From Flammula alnicola (taxonomy: Eukaryota > Basidiomycota > Agaricomycetes > Agaricales > Strophariaceae): a DNA stretch of 64,000 nt. Both the position numbers and the translations under genes were made by a program. The stretch is from contig JADNRV010000007.1 of assembly GCA_015499995.1 (NCBI GenBank), forward strand, positions 62,001-126,000, written 5' to 3'. Shown here piece after piece: positions 45,105 through 56,089 of this stretch (the first letter of the stretch is position 1; each line of letters starts with the position of its first letter). Under the pieces are notes generated by a model. The model was not told where the DNA came from. It saw only the letters and a program-made list of their open reading frames with translations, and made no database searches.

Positions 45105-47364
45105 TCATCCATCGTACCTCCACACCCACACACTTCCCTTCATACCAACACCAACAACCACCCGACCGCCCAACCCCATCGCACAGCTCATCAACCCCCT
45201 CCCATCCTCCTCGTCCTCATCTTCAACGCCAATAGTCCACCCTACAATCCCAGGCGGGACGATCTCCGCCCTCCTATTCACGAACCCCGAGATGCGCTCC
45301 TCCTCCTCCGCCTCCTGCTCGCCGCGCCGCGCCTCCTCATCCTCGTCGACGTCGACGTCGTCCTCATCTCCGCCGCCGCTCAGGTGCAGGTGCTCGGCGG
45401 TGGCGGAGGCGAGGGCAGCGCTGTCCGCGGCGTCTGCTGCTGCTGCTGCGTTTTGCGGCGGGTCCGCAGGGTCGGTGTTGTTTTGGAGCAGCTGTTGGGC
45501 CTCGCGCGGGAAGGGCGGCGGTGCGCGCGCAGACATGTGCGAGGCGTTGAGCATCGAGAACGAGAACGCCTTGGGGTAGACGAAGAGGATGAGCGGGTCG
45601 TGGGTGGGAGATTGGAACAGGCTTAAATTGGGGGCGACGAACGGTGATGAGACGGGAGGAAATGCGTGGATGGAGATTATGTTGAAAGATGCTGAGGTTG
45701 TAAAGAAAAAAGTTGTTGTTTAGTGTCAGTCAAATCGCTAGAATATCGGACAGTTGCGTACAGCTTTCTTGGTAGTCCTGTATAAAATCGATCAACCTAA
45801 AAATTTATGGAAAAAATGTTGAATGGTACACACCGACGAAACACCCCTTAGGACAGCCGGTGGGACGCCCTGTTGGTCTGCCGGGAAGAAACGATCAAGC
45901 CCGAGCCAGCGCCATATAATTAATTCTCCTGGCTCGATATGTGTAGCCTTATTTTTCGCGTTTAGTGGCTCGACCCGCACGATAGCAGGCGCACTGTGCG
46001 TCAACAAAAGGTCGTCCTGTAACCTGTCCAACAGATTTGTGTTTGTTAACGACGTAGTCTGAAGTTGCTCTAGAATGGCGCATATGTACCAAGATATGGA
46101 TAGCACTCGGGCTTTGTGTATCATTGAAGTCGTGAATAAGGGCTTGTCTTCGCGCTTGATCTGAACCTGCGAATTTGGTCGTACAGGCCAAATCTTCACT
46201 GTCCTGTCCATCTATCGAGGCATTAATTAGTCTCATGGCGCACACGGAAAAAGCAGGTCGAAGACTCACCCCACATGTTGCGATTACAGGAAATGATGGG
46301 TGAAAGGCCTGTACGTGCGTCAGATCGGTTCCTGACAGAAAAATCAAGAGAGCCTTTGTACATACAGCTCCTAGAACAGCAGCTTGATGTCCTCCCGAGC
46401 GCCCTCCCATTAACACGCAAACACATCTGCCCATACCTCTTCCTTCAACTTCTGAGAAAGGAAGACGCAACCCGTGAGCTGCACCCGCCATGCTTGGTTT
46501 ATTCCCCGGAGGCCAATGTGGGTTCGGGACCTTCTCGTCTTTCTTCTTCGATGTTGTTGCTTGTGGATCGTTTACAGGAATCTCTGCTGGTAGGGTTAAA
46601 TCGTATATCCGGGTTGTATAATCCCGAGATGTTGTACTAAATAAATGGGCAGTAGTTGGGTGGACGGAGATCGACGTTATTGCCTATAAATTGGTTGTAT
46701 ATTAATCAGCATTGTCCAGAAAATAAAAATCAGATTGCAACATACCCCGCCGTGCCCACGAAGGTAACCGCTGATACCCATACGTTCTGGATTATAGATA
46801 AAGAGCACGCTTCCCCGAGAGAAGATAATGAGTGGTTGAAAAGGCGCTGTATGGTCCAACGCCCATGCAACACACATCACATCATTCGGGAGTATTTTTT
46901 GGGCATCCTATATGCGCAACAAAGAACCTGAGCCCAAAGAACCAGTTTATCATAGAATGAAACAAACCTGGGGTAGCTTTACACACAGTGGTGCTCTCTT
47001 TTTCTGAGTGAAGAACACATAGAGACAATAATCAGATGTAACGGCTACCGCGTCCCAGTACTCAGACACAAGATTTTTCCATGGTGCTTGATTTTCCGGT
47101 GTGTCCAGACTGCCTTGCCAAAGCTTGCTTAGAGAATCAGAGTCCCAAGGAAATATCGCTAGACTGCGAAAAGCAGGCGCATCGTTGTTTTCTAGCTAAC
47201 AATCAGATATCAGAGTCCGCGACTGGTCGAGATCCAAGGCAAAAACCGACAGCGAATTTCCTAACGAGTTTGAAAGGATGCTCGTTGGTAGGGACTCGAT
47301 ACCAAGGCTGATATTCGTTTTCTTGTTCTTGATCTACAATGGAGTCGTACTCTCCTGGAGTCAT
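45105..47364 (-). CDS. EED/ESC-like Polycomb WD40 protein
   Basis: WD40 propeller resembling the H3K27me3-reader subunit of Polycomb repressive complex 2. Starts MTPGEYDSIVDQEQENEYQP. Matches to EED in order: VMCVAWALDHTAPFQPLIIF then RGSVLFIYNPE, GYLRGHGG|AITSISVHP, LFSTTSRDYTTRIYDLTL, the CVCVLMGG loop then GHQAAVLGA, FHPSFPVIATCGMDRTVKIW, IHKARVLSISW, DDLLLTHSAPAIVRVEPLN, and the final blade MGLGGRVVVGVGMKGSVWVW. A long acidic, Ala-rich insert (AAAAADAADSAALASATAEH) precedes the last blade. Around nine introns. Divergent from the complex I subunit gene, with 142 bp between start codons. Confidence 0.82.
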
Positions 47365-47506
47365 TGAGGAGACAAACGCGTCCTTGGTTGTGGTGGGTAA
47401 TGGCAGTCAGTGGTGAGAACAGATCGCGTCGGTTTAGATCCCAAAAAGGCAGTTGATCACCTGTATCCCGTTGTCCAATCCGCTCACCGCCGTTCGAAAA
47501 ACCACC
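47365..47506. promoter_or_regulatory. Shared bidirectional promoter, EED-like and complex I gene
   Basis: 142 bp between divergent start codons. No specific site recognised. Confidence 0.45.
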
Positions 47507-48125
47507 ATGTCAGAGGCAACAGATAGGGCGCCAGCATTCGAACCCAAATCTGCCGTCGAGGTTGCCGCCAAGGTCGGCCTGCAGGCAGGAGTAGTGGGCC
47601 TCGTTCTCAGCAGTATCCAAAACGCACTCGGCAAACACTCTCATGGCGCGATGGGTGTCCTGACGAGGACTGGGGGTACAATCGGGTTCTTTGGTGCGTC
47701 TACTTGTGACTCTGAACAACTCTGCGATACCATGATTTCGAAACTGATATGCTGTCCATTTTCCATTTTACCCAAATAGCTGCCATGGGAGGAACATTCG
47801 CATTCACAGAAACATTCGTCGCCAACCAAAGGCAGAAATACGATGCTGTCAACGGCGCAGCCGGTGGATGTGCAGCAGGCTTTTTGGCTGGCGTGAGATG
47901 TACGCTATGCACCTATCTTATGGAGTTCTCAGAATCTGATTCTGCTCTTTAGCACGCTCTTTACCAATGGCACTTGCTGGTTGCGCCCTTTTGGGTGGAG
48001 CGATAGGCACATTCGACTACTCAGGTCAACTAGCTGGAGACATGTCAGCTACAAGAGAGGAGAGACGCCTGAAATTCTTCAAGACACCACCAAAACCTCT
48101 CGTAGAACCAGCATCGAGTGATTAG
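47507..48125 (+). CDS. Complex I subunit NDUFA11-like (Tim17/22/23 fold)
   Basis: Small inner-membrane subunit of NADH:ubiquinone oxidoreductase (NDUFA11 / B14.7, nuo-21.3b in Neurospora). MSEATDRAPAFEPKSAVEVA, then VGLQAGVVGLVLSSIQNAL, GGTIGFFAAMGGTFAFTETF, the GAAGGCAAGFLAGVR helix and MALAGCALLGGAIGTFDYSG; ends VEPASSD. The Gly-rich helices match the Tim17-like fold. Introns at about 47694-47779 and 47897-47952. An in-frame ATG at 47453 exists, but MSEATDR matches the usual start. Confidence 0.88.
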
Positions 48126-48346
48126 CTTCCTTTCGAAATTCAAATCCTTCATAATAGACATCCCAGCGATTCAATTTCTCCTCACAACCCCCAATGAAGT
48201 CAAGGGTAAGAATTATCATTTATAACTTATGGTATGGTAAAAACAGACAGAAAGTACGGAAAGACGACGAAAACTCGTGGCCTGTCGTTCAACTTCTGGC
48301 TTAAACTATCAGGTGTGTATATACAATTTCAGGACCCAACGGCCCT

Positions 48347-50962
48347 TTACTGCTGTGCATCCACAAGTCGCTGGTAGCGAGTCTGGACTTCGTCACTATG
48401 CTGTTGATAAAAGTCTTCCCAACTGAGCCCGGTTTTGCATCGTGTCTAGAAAGCCGACATTCAATTAAAGCCATAAGAACAGTTTTCTGAGGCAGCATTA
48501 CCTGCGCAGTCAACCGGGCCCAAATGACATCCTCTGTTTCAGTCTGATCATCGTTTCCCTCTGCGAAAAACTGAGCAATGACGTTTAGATCCTCCTCCAA
48601 TGCCGCTCCGAAGTCGACCTGTGTATTTTGGAGGTTTATGGCTGGGGAAGCAGACATTGCAGACATTGCAGTGAGAGGTGGCTCTTCAACTTCAACATCA
48701 GAAACCTCTTGTTCTTCGCCATCGGGTATGGTTGATGTCGAAGCTTTACGAGCAGATACCATCTGCTTTGCATTCTGAGCCTTGCGGTATGCTATTCCAG
48801 CACGTTTTTTCCATTCATCAAACTCTTTCCCCGCTAACGTGGGAATGTGACTCCTCCATGACTGCATCGTGTGGTGTGGCATCTTACAGTAAATAACATT
48901 CAGTCAACCTTATCGGGAGAAATAGAAAAAAAATCTTTGCTTACCTTTCTGGTGAGTGCAGTAGCTACTGCACTCATAGTAACTTCATGATTACGCTCCA
49001 CAAGAAGTTTAGTGTACCGCAAGGCATACTCGTTTTCTTCAGGCGAGAACTTGTAGCCATTACCCCATAGCACTTGGTTGTCCGGCGGTGTCGGTGAACG
49101 CGGACCTACAATTATCACCTCGTCGGATAAACTCTTCTTGGGCGGACGGCCACGTTTCCTGGGTGTGGATAACTGACTGGAGGAGGGCTTCTTGGAGGTA
49201 GGTGCCTGAGTAGGCGTTGAAGCAATCTTCCCTTGGGCTGCCTCCTTCTCCAATTTGAGCCGTTTCCTGCGCACGGCTTCTCTTGCACATTTCGCTCTTC
49301 TTTTTCTTTCCTGCTCGCTAATATGCTCGGTAACAAACAAATCTGGCTCCGGCTCTGGCTCTGGCTCGTCCTCGTCCTCAGATTCGGGCTCTATAGGTGA
49401 TCCGCGTGTCGCCGTTGACAGAGTTTTTTTCCGTATCGTTTTGGCAATGGTTTCGAATAAATATGGTGTCGGATCGAGTAAAGCGTCCTGTTCCAAGCAG
49501 TCATTCACAAATCGTGCTGGAACCGCAGGTTGACCGGATGATTGCGCCAGTCGCACAAAGTTATCATGTGTCTTATCGGGCTTGGCTCCAGGAAAGAGAA
49601 CCACATAATCGGCGTCATTGATATTGCTTACAATGCTTCCGCCGTTTTTCTTTCGAAAAAGGATCATGAACATATTGTCAAGGACTGAAAAAAGGTTCTC
49701 CCACCTTTATAGACTGAACGAGGGGGAAACGGTTGTGTCCACCCACTTGAACGAAGAAGGCAATCTCTTTGCCTGTCGCGGACATAAATAATTTCTTGCC
49801 CGAAGGAGGTCCCATAGTAGACCCATTAGTTTTGGTATACTTCGTGACAGTCTCCTGGAGAGTCGTGGGTGATGTCTTGCGGCGCTTTGTTGGCGGAGAA
49901 CCTGCCCTCTCTTTTCCCTTGGTTTTTGCCGAGGGAGAATCGGTGAACCCCCTCATGGATCCGCCTGCCGAAGGAACAGGAGGGAAAGGCAGGACTTGCT
50001 GCTGCACGGGCGAGCTCGTTAACTGAGACGTCGGCAGCTGAGTTTGTGGTGTATAAAATCCCATGTTCATAATCGTGTCCTTCAATGCTATCAAGAAAGG
50101 ATCTGCTTGGGTGTTCTGTTGGGCCGAGCTAAATGGAAAACCAGCTTGGAATATTTGAAGCATGGCGGCCTGTTGTGGAGTCATCATAAGCGGGGGCTGG
50201 GGTGCTTGGGGTGCTTGGGGTATCGTCGGATTCGCATATTGTTGAACGAATTGCACCAGAGTAGACATATCCGTGCCACCGTACTGAGAGGTTGGCGGTA
50301 CATCGGGGTTCTGCTTGGACCAGGGTCTACAAGAGGTGTAGAGGCCTTGGGTGGTGGCTGGCTTGGAGTCGAAAAACGGTATGTATCCTGGCTTCCAGAT
50401 CGCGCTTTAGCAGGCTCGACGGGGGTAACGCGAGGTGTAGGCAGAGGACTTCTTAGAATAATCTGCTGAGGATTTGGTTCATGAATATGGATAAAATAGA
50501 AACTGACTTTGAGAGTTCTTCTTCACTTTCTTGATCATCATCACCCTCAATCGGAAGCCCATCATCATGCATCAAGCAGGCACCATAATGATCATCCTCA
50601 AGCAATGCCTTTTCTGCTTCAACACACTTCTTAACCCACACGGAGTCCAGGACAACTTTGTCTGTATCATTGCCCCAGTCGCGGACGAAGAGCCGCCCTT
50701 GATTTGACTCGGGATTTATGAGTATGACTTGGGCGCTCTTAGGATCGTGACAGATGGTCGCGCCATGTTTCTGATAAAGCTTTGTGAGTTACATATGCAA
50801 AGACAACAAAGAAGATAGAAAAACAACTTTTAGCTGTCTAACAAGCTGCGGTCGGTTTTGGATATGACCCGCTTCGGCAAAAACTTGAATTGAAGAACCA
50901 TCGATATTTCGGAAGATATTGGGATGGGTTTCAGATGGTTGAGTGGAGGGCGGAGGATCCAT
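48347..50962 (-). CDS. BRCT and Myb-like protein, Rap1-like
   Basis: Starts MDPPPSTQPSETHPNIFRNI. An N-terminal BRCT-like segment (QVILINPESNQGRLFVRDWG, VVLDSVWVKKCVEAEKALLE) is followed by a disordered Gln/Pro-rich linker. A second BRCT-like unit follows (GGSIVSNINDADYVVLFPGA, then ARFVNDCLEQ), then a basic region (RKRGRPPKKSL) and a Myb/Rap1-type helix bundle: KFSPEENEYALRYTKLLVER then HHTMQSWRSHIPTL. The C-terminus ends RYQRLVDAQQ. BRCT plus Myb recalls shelterin Rap1 (TERF2IP), so a telomeric or chromatin role is plausible but unproven. At least five introns, including short ones joining KVD-less frames to MPHHTMQ and QAQ to TRCKTG. Confidence 0.7.
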
Positions 50963-51359
50963 ACTAGCTCAAACGAGCTGGTACACGGAAAGAGGGCAAT
51001 GGATACTCTGGAAGCATCACAGGTTCGTATTTCCCCTTAATTTGGACTTGTGGCGCGCGGGCTGGTCACGGTCACGTTTCGTGGCACAAAAGACAGGACG
51101 AATTGGGCAACCAAGCTAATCGTTCTACCAGAGATAAAAAACCGACTGTTCATGAACAAATGATTCACAATCATAAACGGTTCTACATAGTGATCAGGGA
51201 TATATCAAGGCCATTTAGTAATGCCTCAAGCGCGTCTCATGCTTTACAATATCTCCTCATTTGATTTGACTATTCATGTTCATGGATTGCATAAGGTGCA
51301 TGGGCAAATGGAATAGGGAACATGATAATGCATGTGTATAGAATACAAGAGAAGACCGT
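50963..51359. other. Intergenic region
   Basis: About 400 bp: promoter of the Rap1-like gene and 3' flank of RPS16. No gene seen. Confidence 0.5.
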
Positions 51360-51916
51360 TTAACGGTAACTGGAATACAGAAAGAACAAAGTTAGTTGGC
51401 TCTCCAGGGAAAGGAAATCTGCGAGCAACACACCTCTTCTGTCTGCGAGCACGGGCACCATGACCACCGAACTTCTTGGGTTCCATCCGTCTGGGGTCGG
51501 CGATCAGGAGCGTTCGGTCATAGGCTACCAGTTTCTTCTTCAACTCCATTGCGCTATAGGCATCGATGTATTTGGCGTAGTAGGCAACGAGGGCCTTGGC
51601 GATGGCCTGTCGGATAGCATACACCTGCGAGGTGTGTCCTCCACCCTTCACGCGCACACGGATATCGAGGGGGGCGAATGCCTCTTCGCCGGCAACAAGG
51701 ACAGGTTCGTACACTTTCAGACGGAGGATTTCAGGTTGGACGAGGTTGATGGGCGAGCCATTGACACGGATGAGGCCACGACCTTCCCGGGCATGAGCGA
51801 CTGCTGTCGCGGTCTATATCAACCAATACGCTCAATTGACGCATCTCTATCTTCAGAAACGGTGGAACATGCCTTCTTTTTGCCGAACGTTTGGACGGCC
51901 TTGACTGATGATGCCA
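51360..51916 (-). CDS. RPS16: 40S ribosomal protein S16 (uS9)
   Basis: Cytosolic small-subunit protein. Start [15 protein letters not shown], then [60 protein letters not shown] and [12 protein letters not shown], all conserved in uS9. The first intron (51814-51872) has a GC donor (GCATGT): only this join gives the invariant KKTATAVAH. The last intron splits the serine codon before the terminal YR, leaving a tiny last exon (S-Y-R-stop) with stop at 51360-51362. Confidence 0.96.
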
Positions 51917-52203
51917 TTTTTTGAAGAAAATCCCAGCGGGTGGCGGGAGGTCAAAGTATTCTAACGAACAGCAATGGTAAGACGTGTGCGGCGAATGAGA
52001 CGGACGGCGCTTACCTTGTTCTTGAGGTCGTTGAGGCCAGCGCCGGTAATATTGTAAGAGGAAACTGAGTTGTGGCTTGATCAGCTATCCAGTTGCAAGC
52101 GGAACATTCCGGTCAGCCGCTGACTAATCATATTTTCTTCCGAACCGTCATCTGCCGGCCCAAGCCAGCGCCGCTGGTTGTCGTCGACGTTGAGCTCGTC
52201 ATC
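51917..52203. promoter_or_regulatory. Divergent promoter, uS9 and mitochondrial uL4m
   Basis: 287 bp between divergent start codons of a cytosolic and a mitochondrial ribosomal protein gene. May include a 5' UTR intron of RPS16. Confidence 0.45.
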
Positions 52204-53214
52204 ATGTTGAAAAAGGCTGTATCTCGCGTATGTCACTTATCATACTATTCTAGTCATTTACTTATTGTTCATCTAGGCCTCTCGCTTCTCTACCTCCAAA
52301 ACAAGCCGCGTGCCCAACGCCGTGACGAGGCCACTTGTAAACGTGAAGCCACGGCCATCTGTGTCAGTAACCGGTATGTTGCTGGAGTCCTACACAGGCA
52401 CTGTGTTACTCACGAGGAATGTCTAGCAAAACCAATTCTTGAACCTGTCTACCTCTCTCTTACTCCCTCTCTCAAACGCGGTCGCTGGGACCCCGCTGCC
52501 GAAAGCAGCGTTGCCGTTCTCGAGCCAACCGTCTTCAGACATCCAATAAGACGAGACATCCTTCATCTATGTGTCATCCATCACCTTGACTCTTTACGCC
52601 AGGGTTCCGCCAGCACGAAGACGCGCGGCGAGGTGCGCGGTTCAGGCATCAAAATCCGCCGGCAAAAGGGATCTGGCAAAGCTCGCTTGGGCGACGCTCA
52701 AAGTCCGATGTTAAGGGGTGGTGGTGTCGCTTTTGGTCCTAAACCACGAGACTTCAGCACAAAGCTGCCCCGGAAGGTCATCGAAATGGGCATGCGAGTT
52801 GCTTTAAGTTCTAAACTTAGAGAGCAACGACTCGGCGTCATGACTCGCTTATATTGGCCGAATGGTAAAACAAAACATCTGGCACAGAAGATCGACCTTC
52901 TCGGTTTGCGCAAAACATTGTTTGTGTCGGGAGAACCTGTGGTTCACGAAGGTCTACGACGCGCTATCGGCAACATCCCACTGGTGAAGTTGGCTACCGC
53001 GGACGAAGTAAACGTCTACGAGATCATGAAGTGGGAGAGAATAGTTCTGGATTTGAAGGCGGTAGAATACTTTGAACAGAAGCTCAAGAAAGAGAATGTT
53101 CCTCTGCTTCCCCTTCCTCTCCTGGAGGCTGAACCATCCGTCTCCGAACCATCCGTCTCCGAACCATTGATCTCTGAAGGCGTCTCCGAACAAGCCCAGT
53201 CTGTTCAGCTTTAA
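52204..53214 (+). CDS. Mitochondrial ribosomal protein uL4m
   Basis: Homologue of bacterial L4 / yeast Yml6. The start MLKKAVSRASRFSTSKTSRV is a clear mitochondrial presequence. Two introns join it to AKPILEPVYLSLTPSLKRGR, followed by FRHPIRRDILHLCV, the L4 signature GEVRGSGIKIRRQKGSGKAR then GGGVAFGPKPRDFSTKLPRK. The C-terminus has a repeated Ser/Glu/Pro motif (SVSEPSVSEPLISE). The presequence decides the start codon. Confidence 0.9.
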   Translation: MLKKAVSRVCHLSYYSSHLLIVHLGLSLLYLQNKPRAQRRDEATCKREATAICVSNRYVAGVLHRHCVTHEECLAKPILEPVYLSLTPSLKRGRWDPAAESSVAVLEPTVFRHPIRRDILHLCVIHHLDSLRQGSASTKTRGEVRGSGIKIRRQKGSGKARLGDAQSPMLRGGGVAFGPKPRDFSTKLPRKVIEMGMRVALSSKLREQRLGVMTRLYWPNGKTKHLAQKIDLLGLRKTLFVSGEPVVHEGLRRAIGNIPLVKLATADEVNVYEIMKWERIVLDLKAVEYFEQKLKKENVPLLPLPLLEAEPSVSEPSVSEPLISEGVSEQAQSVQL

Positions 53215-53501
53215 TATCTTGTACATTTTATATAGTCGTCTCGCCATACATTCTAGTTGCTCGTAATGCCATCCGATCATTATTTCAGGATTCACTGGTG
53301 TCACTATGGTTTTTTTATGGAGTACAGACTCATCATTCCATTGCTTTGCTCTCCTCAACCATGCTTCGTCATTGTCTATATGGCCCGTTTAAGAATTATG
53401 AATAGGTGGAATCGCACATTGCTATTATGATCAATACGAAGTCAACTTGCGCCAGAGAAGGCAGAATGGTACGAACAAAAATACAAAATTCTTTGAGTTA
53501 T

Positions 53502-55529
53502 TTACATGTACGGCAGTTGTCCGGATCCCTTCATACTGTTGTACATGCATTGGTGGATAGACTCTGTTTCAAGATGTTTAACGAGCTCTCCAGAAGTCAT
53601 CAACTGCATAGCGCCATAGTCCTCTTTGCTACCCAACTTCGAGAAAAGGTCGAACAATGGCGTCAACAATTCAGGCGCCGGTGGTGCCCTGCCTGCTAAT
53701 TCAAGCTGCTTGAAGAAGTCGCGGACATCGTACATCTGGTATATGCGGCTCGCATAGGCTTGCGCCACAATCTTGAGTTTGGCTTTAACTTCTTCTTTAG
53801 TGAGAGGGTTCTCTTCGTCCTTCATCCGCGACTTGACTTCTTTGCATTCTTTGGTATATTGACCATTCGCCTCCGAGTTGTACCGCACGAAAGCATATAG
53901 AAACTTGCTCTTCTCGGCGAAGACAAAATTCCATGCTTGACTATCTTGCAGTGCTTTCACAGGAAAGGTCAGGTTAGGGACGATCGAAACAACACGTTCT
54001 CCCCAGGGTTGGCCTTCTCTGCGGATCTGGGATGCGTACGCAGCCATGAGCGGCCCCTGCGGGAATCCCAGGCTTAGAGACTCGAGGAATTGGTATGGAT
54101 ATTCTGACGCCAATGGACTGAGATAGTCAATGAGGGCTTGGGCGACCTGGCCAGACGTGAAGTAAGGCAGGGAAACAGATGTAGGTCCTCCAACGGACAT
54201 GGACCTATGAAAGAAGACGTGGGTGAAGGCACTCGGGATTTTACTTTCGGCGGGCTCTTTCATAAACACTGGATGAATAAATGCTTCAATGTGACGAAAG
54301 AGTTCGGGTTTGTTCTGGAGCAACGCCACGACATCGTCATCCGTAACGCCAGTTTTCAAGAGAACCAAGCGTCGCAGGGATGGATACATGGTAATCACTT
54401 TCTCCACAGTGTCGACCTTGACCTGATCATTATGAGAAAGTTCGAGGACCTCGACATCGCCGTCTTGAGGTAGCACGGCAATTATCTGTGCACCTGTGAG
54501 ATGGAACCCAGATAAATTGATAACTTTATTGTCCTTGACTTCGGCATTGAGTAGTTTTGCGAGGAGAGAAACACCTGCGTCCGGCATTGGGCTTTGATTA
54601 CGAAGGGTGTCCATGATTTTTCTCGCTTTGTCAGGAAGAAAGAGAAGCCGCTCTAGTTGTTCCGTGCCAGCGTTGTCGTCGTTACGAAGTGCAAGTTCCA
54701 GTGCAGGTCCAAGAGTAAGATCAGCTAAGGAAGGAAGTTCGTCTGCGGCTTCAACAACTGTTTCCCCGGGTGCTGAATCCCTGGGTGCCTTGTATTCGCG
54801 TGGCCAAGCTTCCGCCAACTTATGGATAGATACGAGGGGGATGGAGTCAAAACCGCGGAAGGTAGATACCACAGTTTGCTCATGAAGCCAGTTTCGTTGA
54901 GCCTCATTGAGTTCAGTACCAGAAGCTTCAATTGCCTTGAGATCGACGACTTCTTCCATGTCTTCGGTTTCTGGATAATACGTGCGAATGTATTGCGTCG
55001 CTGATATTGGTTTCCTTTCGTCCAAGAAAACAAAACAATATGATGGGGTCTCGGGATCGGTGACATCGATCACAGTAATGCCGTCGTTGTTATCTGGAAA
55101 AGAATGATGAGTACTGTATCTTTCTGCAGTGGCTCCATCACGGAAGGAATACATACCTCCTTCAAGGGTGCCCACTTTCGCCGGCAGACGCATTGTGTTA
55201 CTCCCATACATGTTGTCTGGCTCGCTGAGATCCGTGGTCCAAGCTGACGATAGCAAGAAACTGGTGAAAGGACAAGGGGTGTTAGGGATCACAGGCACCT
55301 CGCGCATCGTGCTTCCATATAAACCATTGAGAGCGCGAACTTCCTCGCGGATGATCTCGGCGTTGTCTTTCTGCTTCATCAACGTCAGAAAACGAGTGGC
55401 GGCTTTGAGCGGTAGTGAGCCATAGCACCACTGATGGTGTAGTGCGCCAATGCAACGATAGTTGGGTTTATCAGGATTTCCATGGGGAACGACGCGAGCT
55501 ATGATGTAGACTTGGTGTCGCTGGCCCAT
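53502..55529 (-). CDS. Conserved fungal protein of unknown function with LRR-like segment
   Basis: Single 675-residue open frame starting MGQRHQVYIIARVVPHGNPD then RCIGALHHQWCYGSLPLKAA. I recall this start only as an uncharacterised basidiomycete family. The middle has leucine-rich-repeat-like turns (VINLSGFHLTGAQIIAVLPQ; VEVLELSHNDQVKVDTVEKV; SLRRLVLLKTGVTDDDVVAL). No signal peptide or membrane helix. The C-terminal third contains QLELAGRAPPAPELLTPLFD. Function is not assignable. Confidence 0.8.
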   Translation of the reverse strand: MGQRHQVYIIARVVPHGNPDKPNYRCIGALHHQWCYGSLPLKAATRFLTLMKQKDNAEIIREEVRALNGLYGSTMREVPVIPNTPCPFTSFLLSSAWTTDLSEPDNMYGSNTMRLPAKVGTLEGGMYSFRDGATAERYSTHHSFPDNNDGITVIDVTDPETPSYCFVFLDERKPISATQYIRTYYPETEDMEEVVDLKAIEASGTELNEAQRNWLHEQTVVSTFRGFDSIPLVSIHKLAEAWPREYKAPRDSAPGETVVEAADELPSLADLTLGPALELALRNDDNAGTEQLERLLFLPDKARKIMDTLRNQSPMPDAGVSLLAKLLNAEVKDNKVINLSGFHLTGAQIIAVLPQDGDVEVLELSHNDQVKVDTVEKVITMYPSLRRLVLLKTGVTDDDVVALLQNKPELFRHIEAFIHPVFMKEPAESKIPSAFTHVFFHRSMSVGGPTSVSLPYFTSGQVAQALIDYLSPLASEYPYQFLESLSLGFPQGPLMAAYASQIRREGQPWGERVVSIVPNLTFPVKALQDSQAWNFVFAEKSKFLYAFVRYNSEANGQYTKECKEVKSRMKDEENPLTKEEVKAKLKIVAQAYASRIYQMYDVRDFFKQLELAGRAPPAPELLTPLFDLFSKLGSKEDYGAMQLMTSGELVKHLETESIHQCMYNSMKGSGQLPYM

Positions 55530-56089
55530 GATGCAATGAGGGGGAAAAGAGAAGGCAGAATCATGTCAGTGACCATCCTTTTATACTTGTTCCAGGAATA
55601 CTTAGAAGGAAGGCCAAAAGCAGCCGCTGAGCCTCCTCGTTGTCCTTCACGTGATGTAGTTCATTGTATTCCAGCTTCAAGAGCTTGAACAGCGAACACC
55701 TCATTGCGAAGCTCTGGACCCCGACTTCATCCAAAATTGAAATATATATGCATCTTTGTAAGTAAACTCCTAATTAACCTTGGGCTGCGGCATTCCGATC
55801 AAAAGATAGCAGTACATACTGACTGCATGCTAATTTTAATTTTGTTCGAGAAATGCAAGAAATATTTTTGAGATCAAGATATAATACGAGTCCTAAGGTC
55901 TCGATGAAGATAGATCAAACGTAGCTGCAGAGTGGTTCGTCAGGCTCAGACGCGTGGCACCAAAAATGTTCCTGGCATCCTTTATATCAAGTCGGTAGCA
56001 CAGCAGAAGGAAGGCGGAACTGAAGGAAGGGGTGTCCTTATATGCTTCAAGATTCTGCCTTTTACGTTGCGCAGATCAAGCGATTGATG
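55530..56089. other. Intergenic region with F-box 3' flank duplicated elsewhere
   Basis: 3' flank of the F-box gene. The stretch 55665-55900 has a diverged counterpart at 60540-60790 (shared CTTCATCCAAAATTGAAAT and AAAAGATA blocks). 55900-56089 has one at 62960-63177. In the second locus these two halves are about 2.2 kb apart. Confidence 0.7.
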
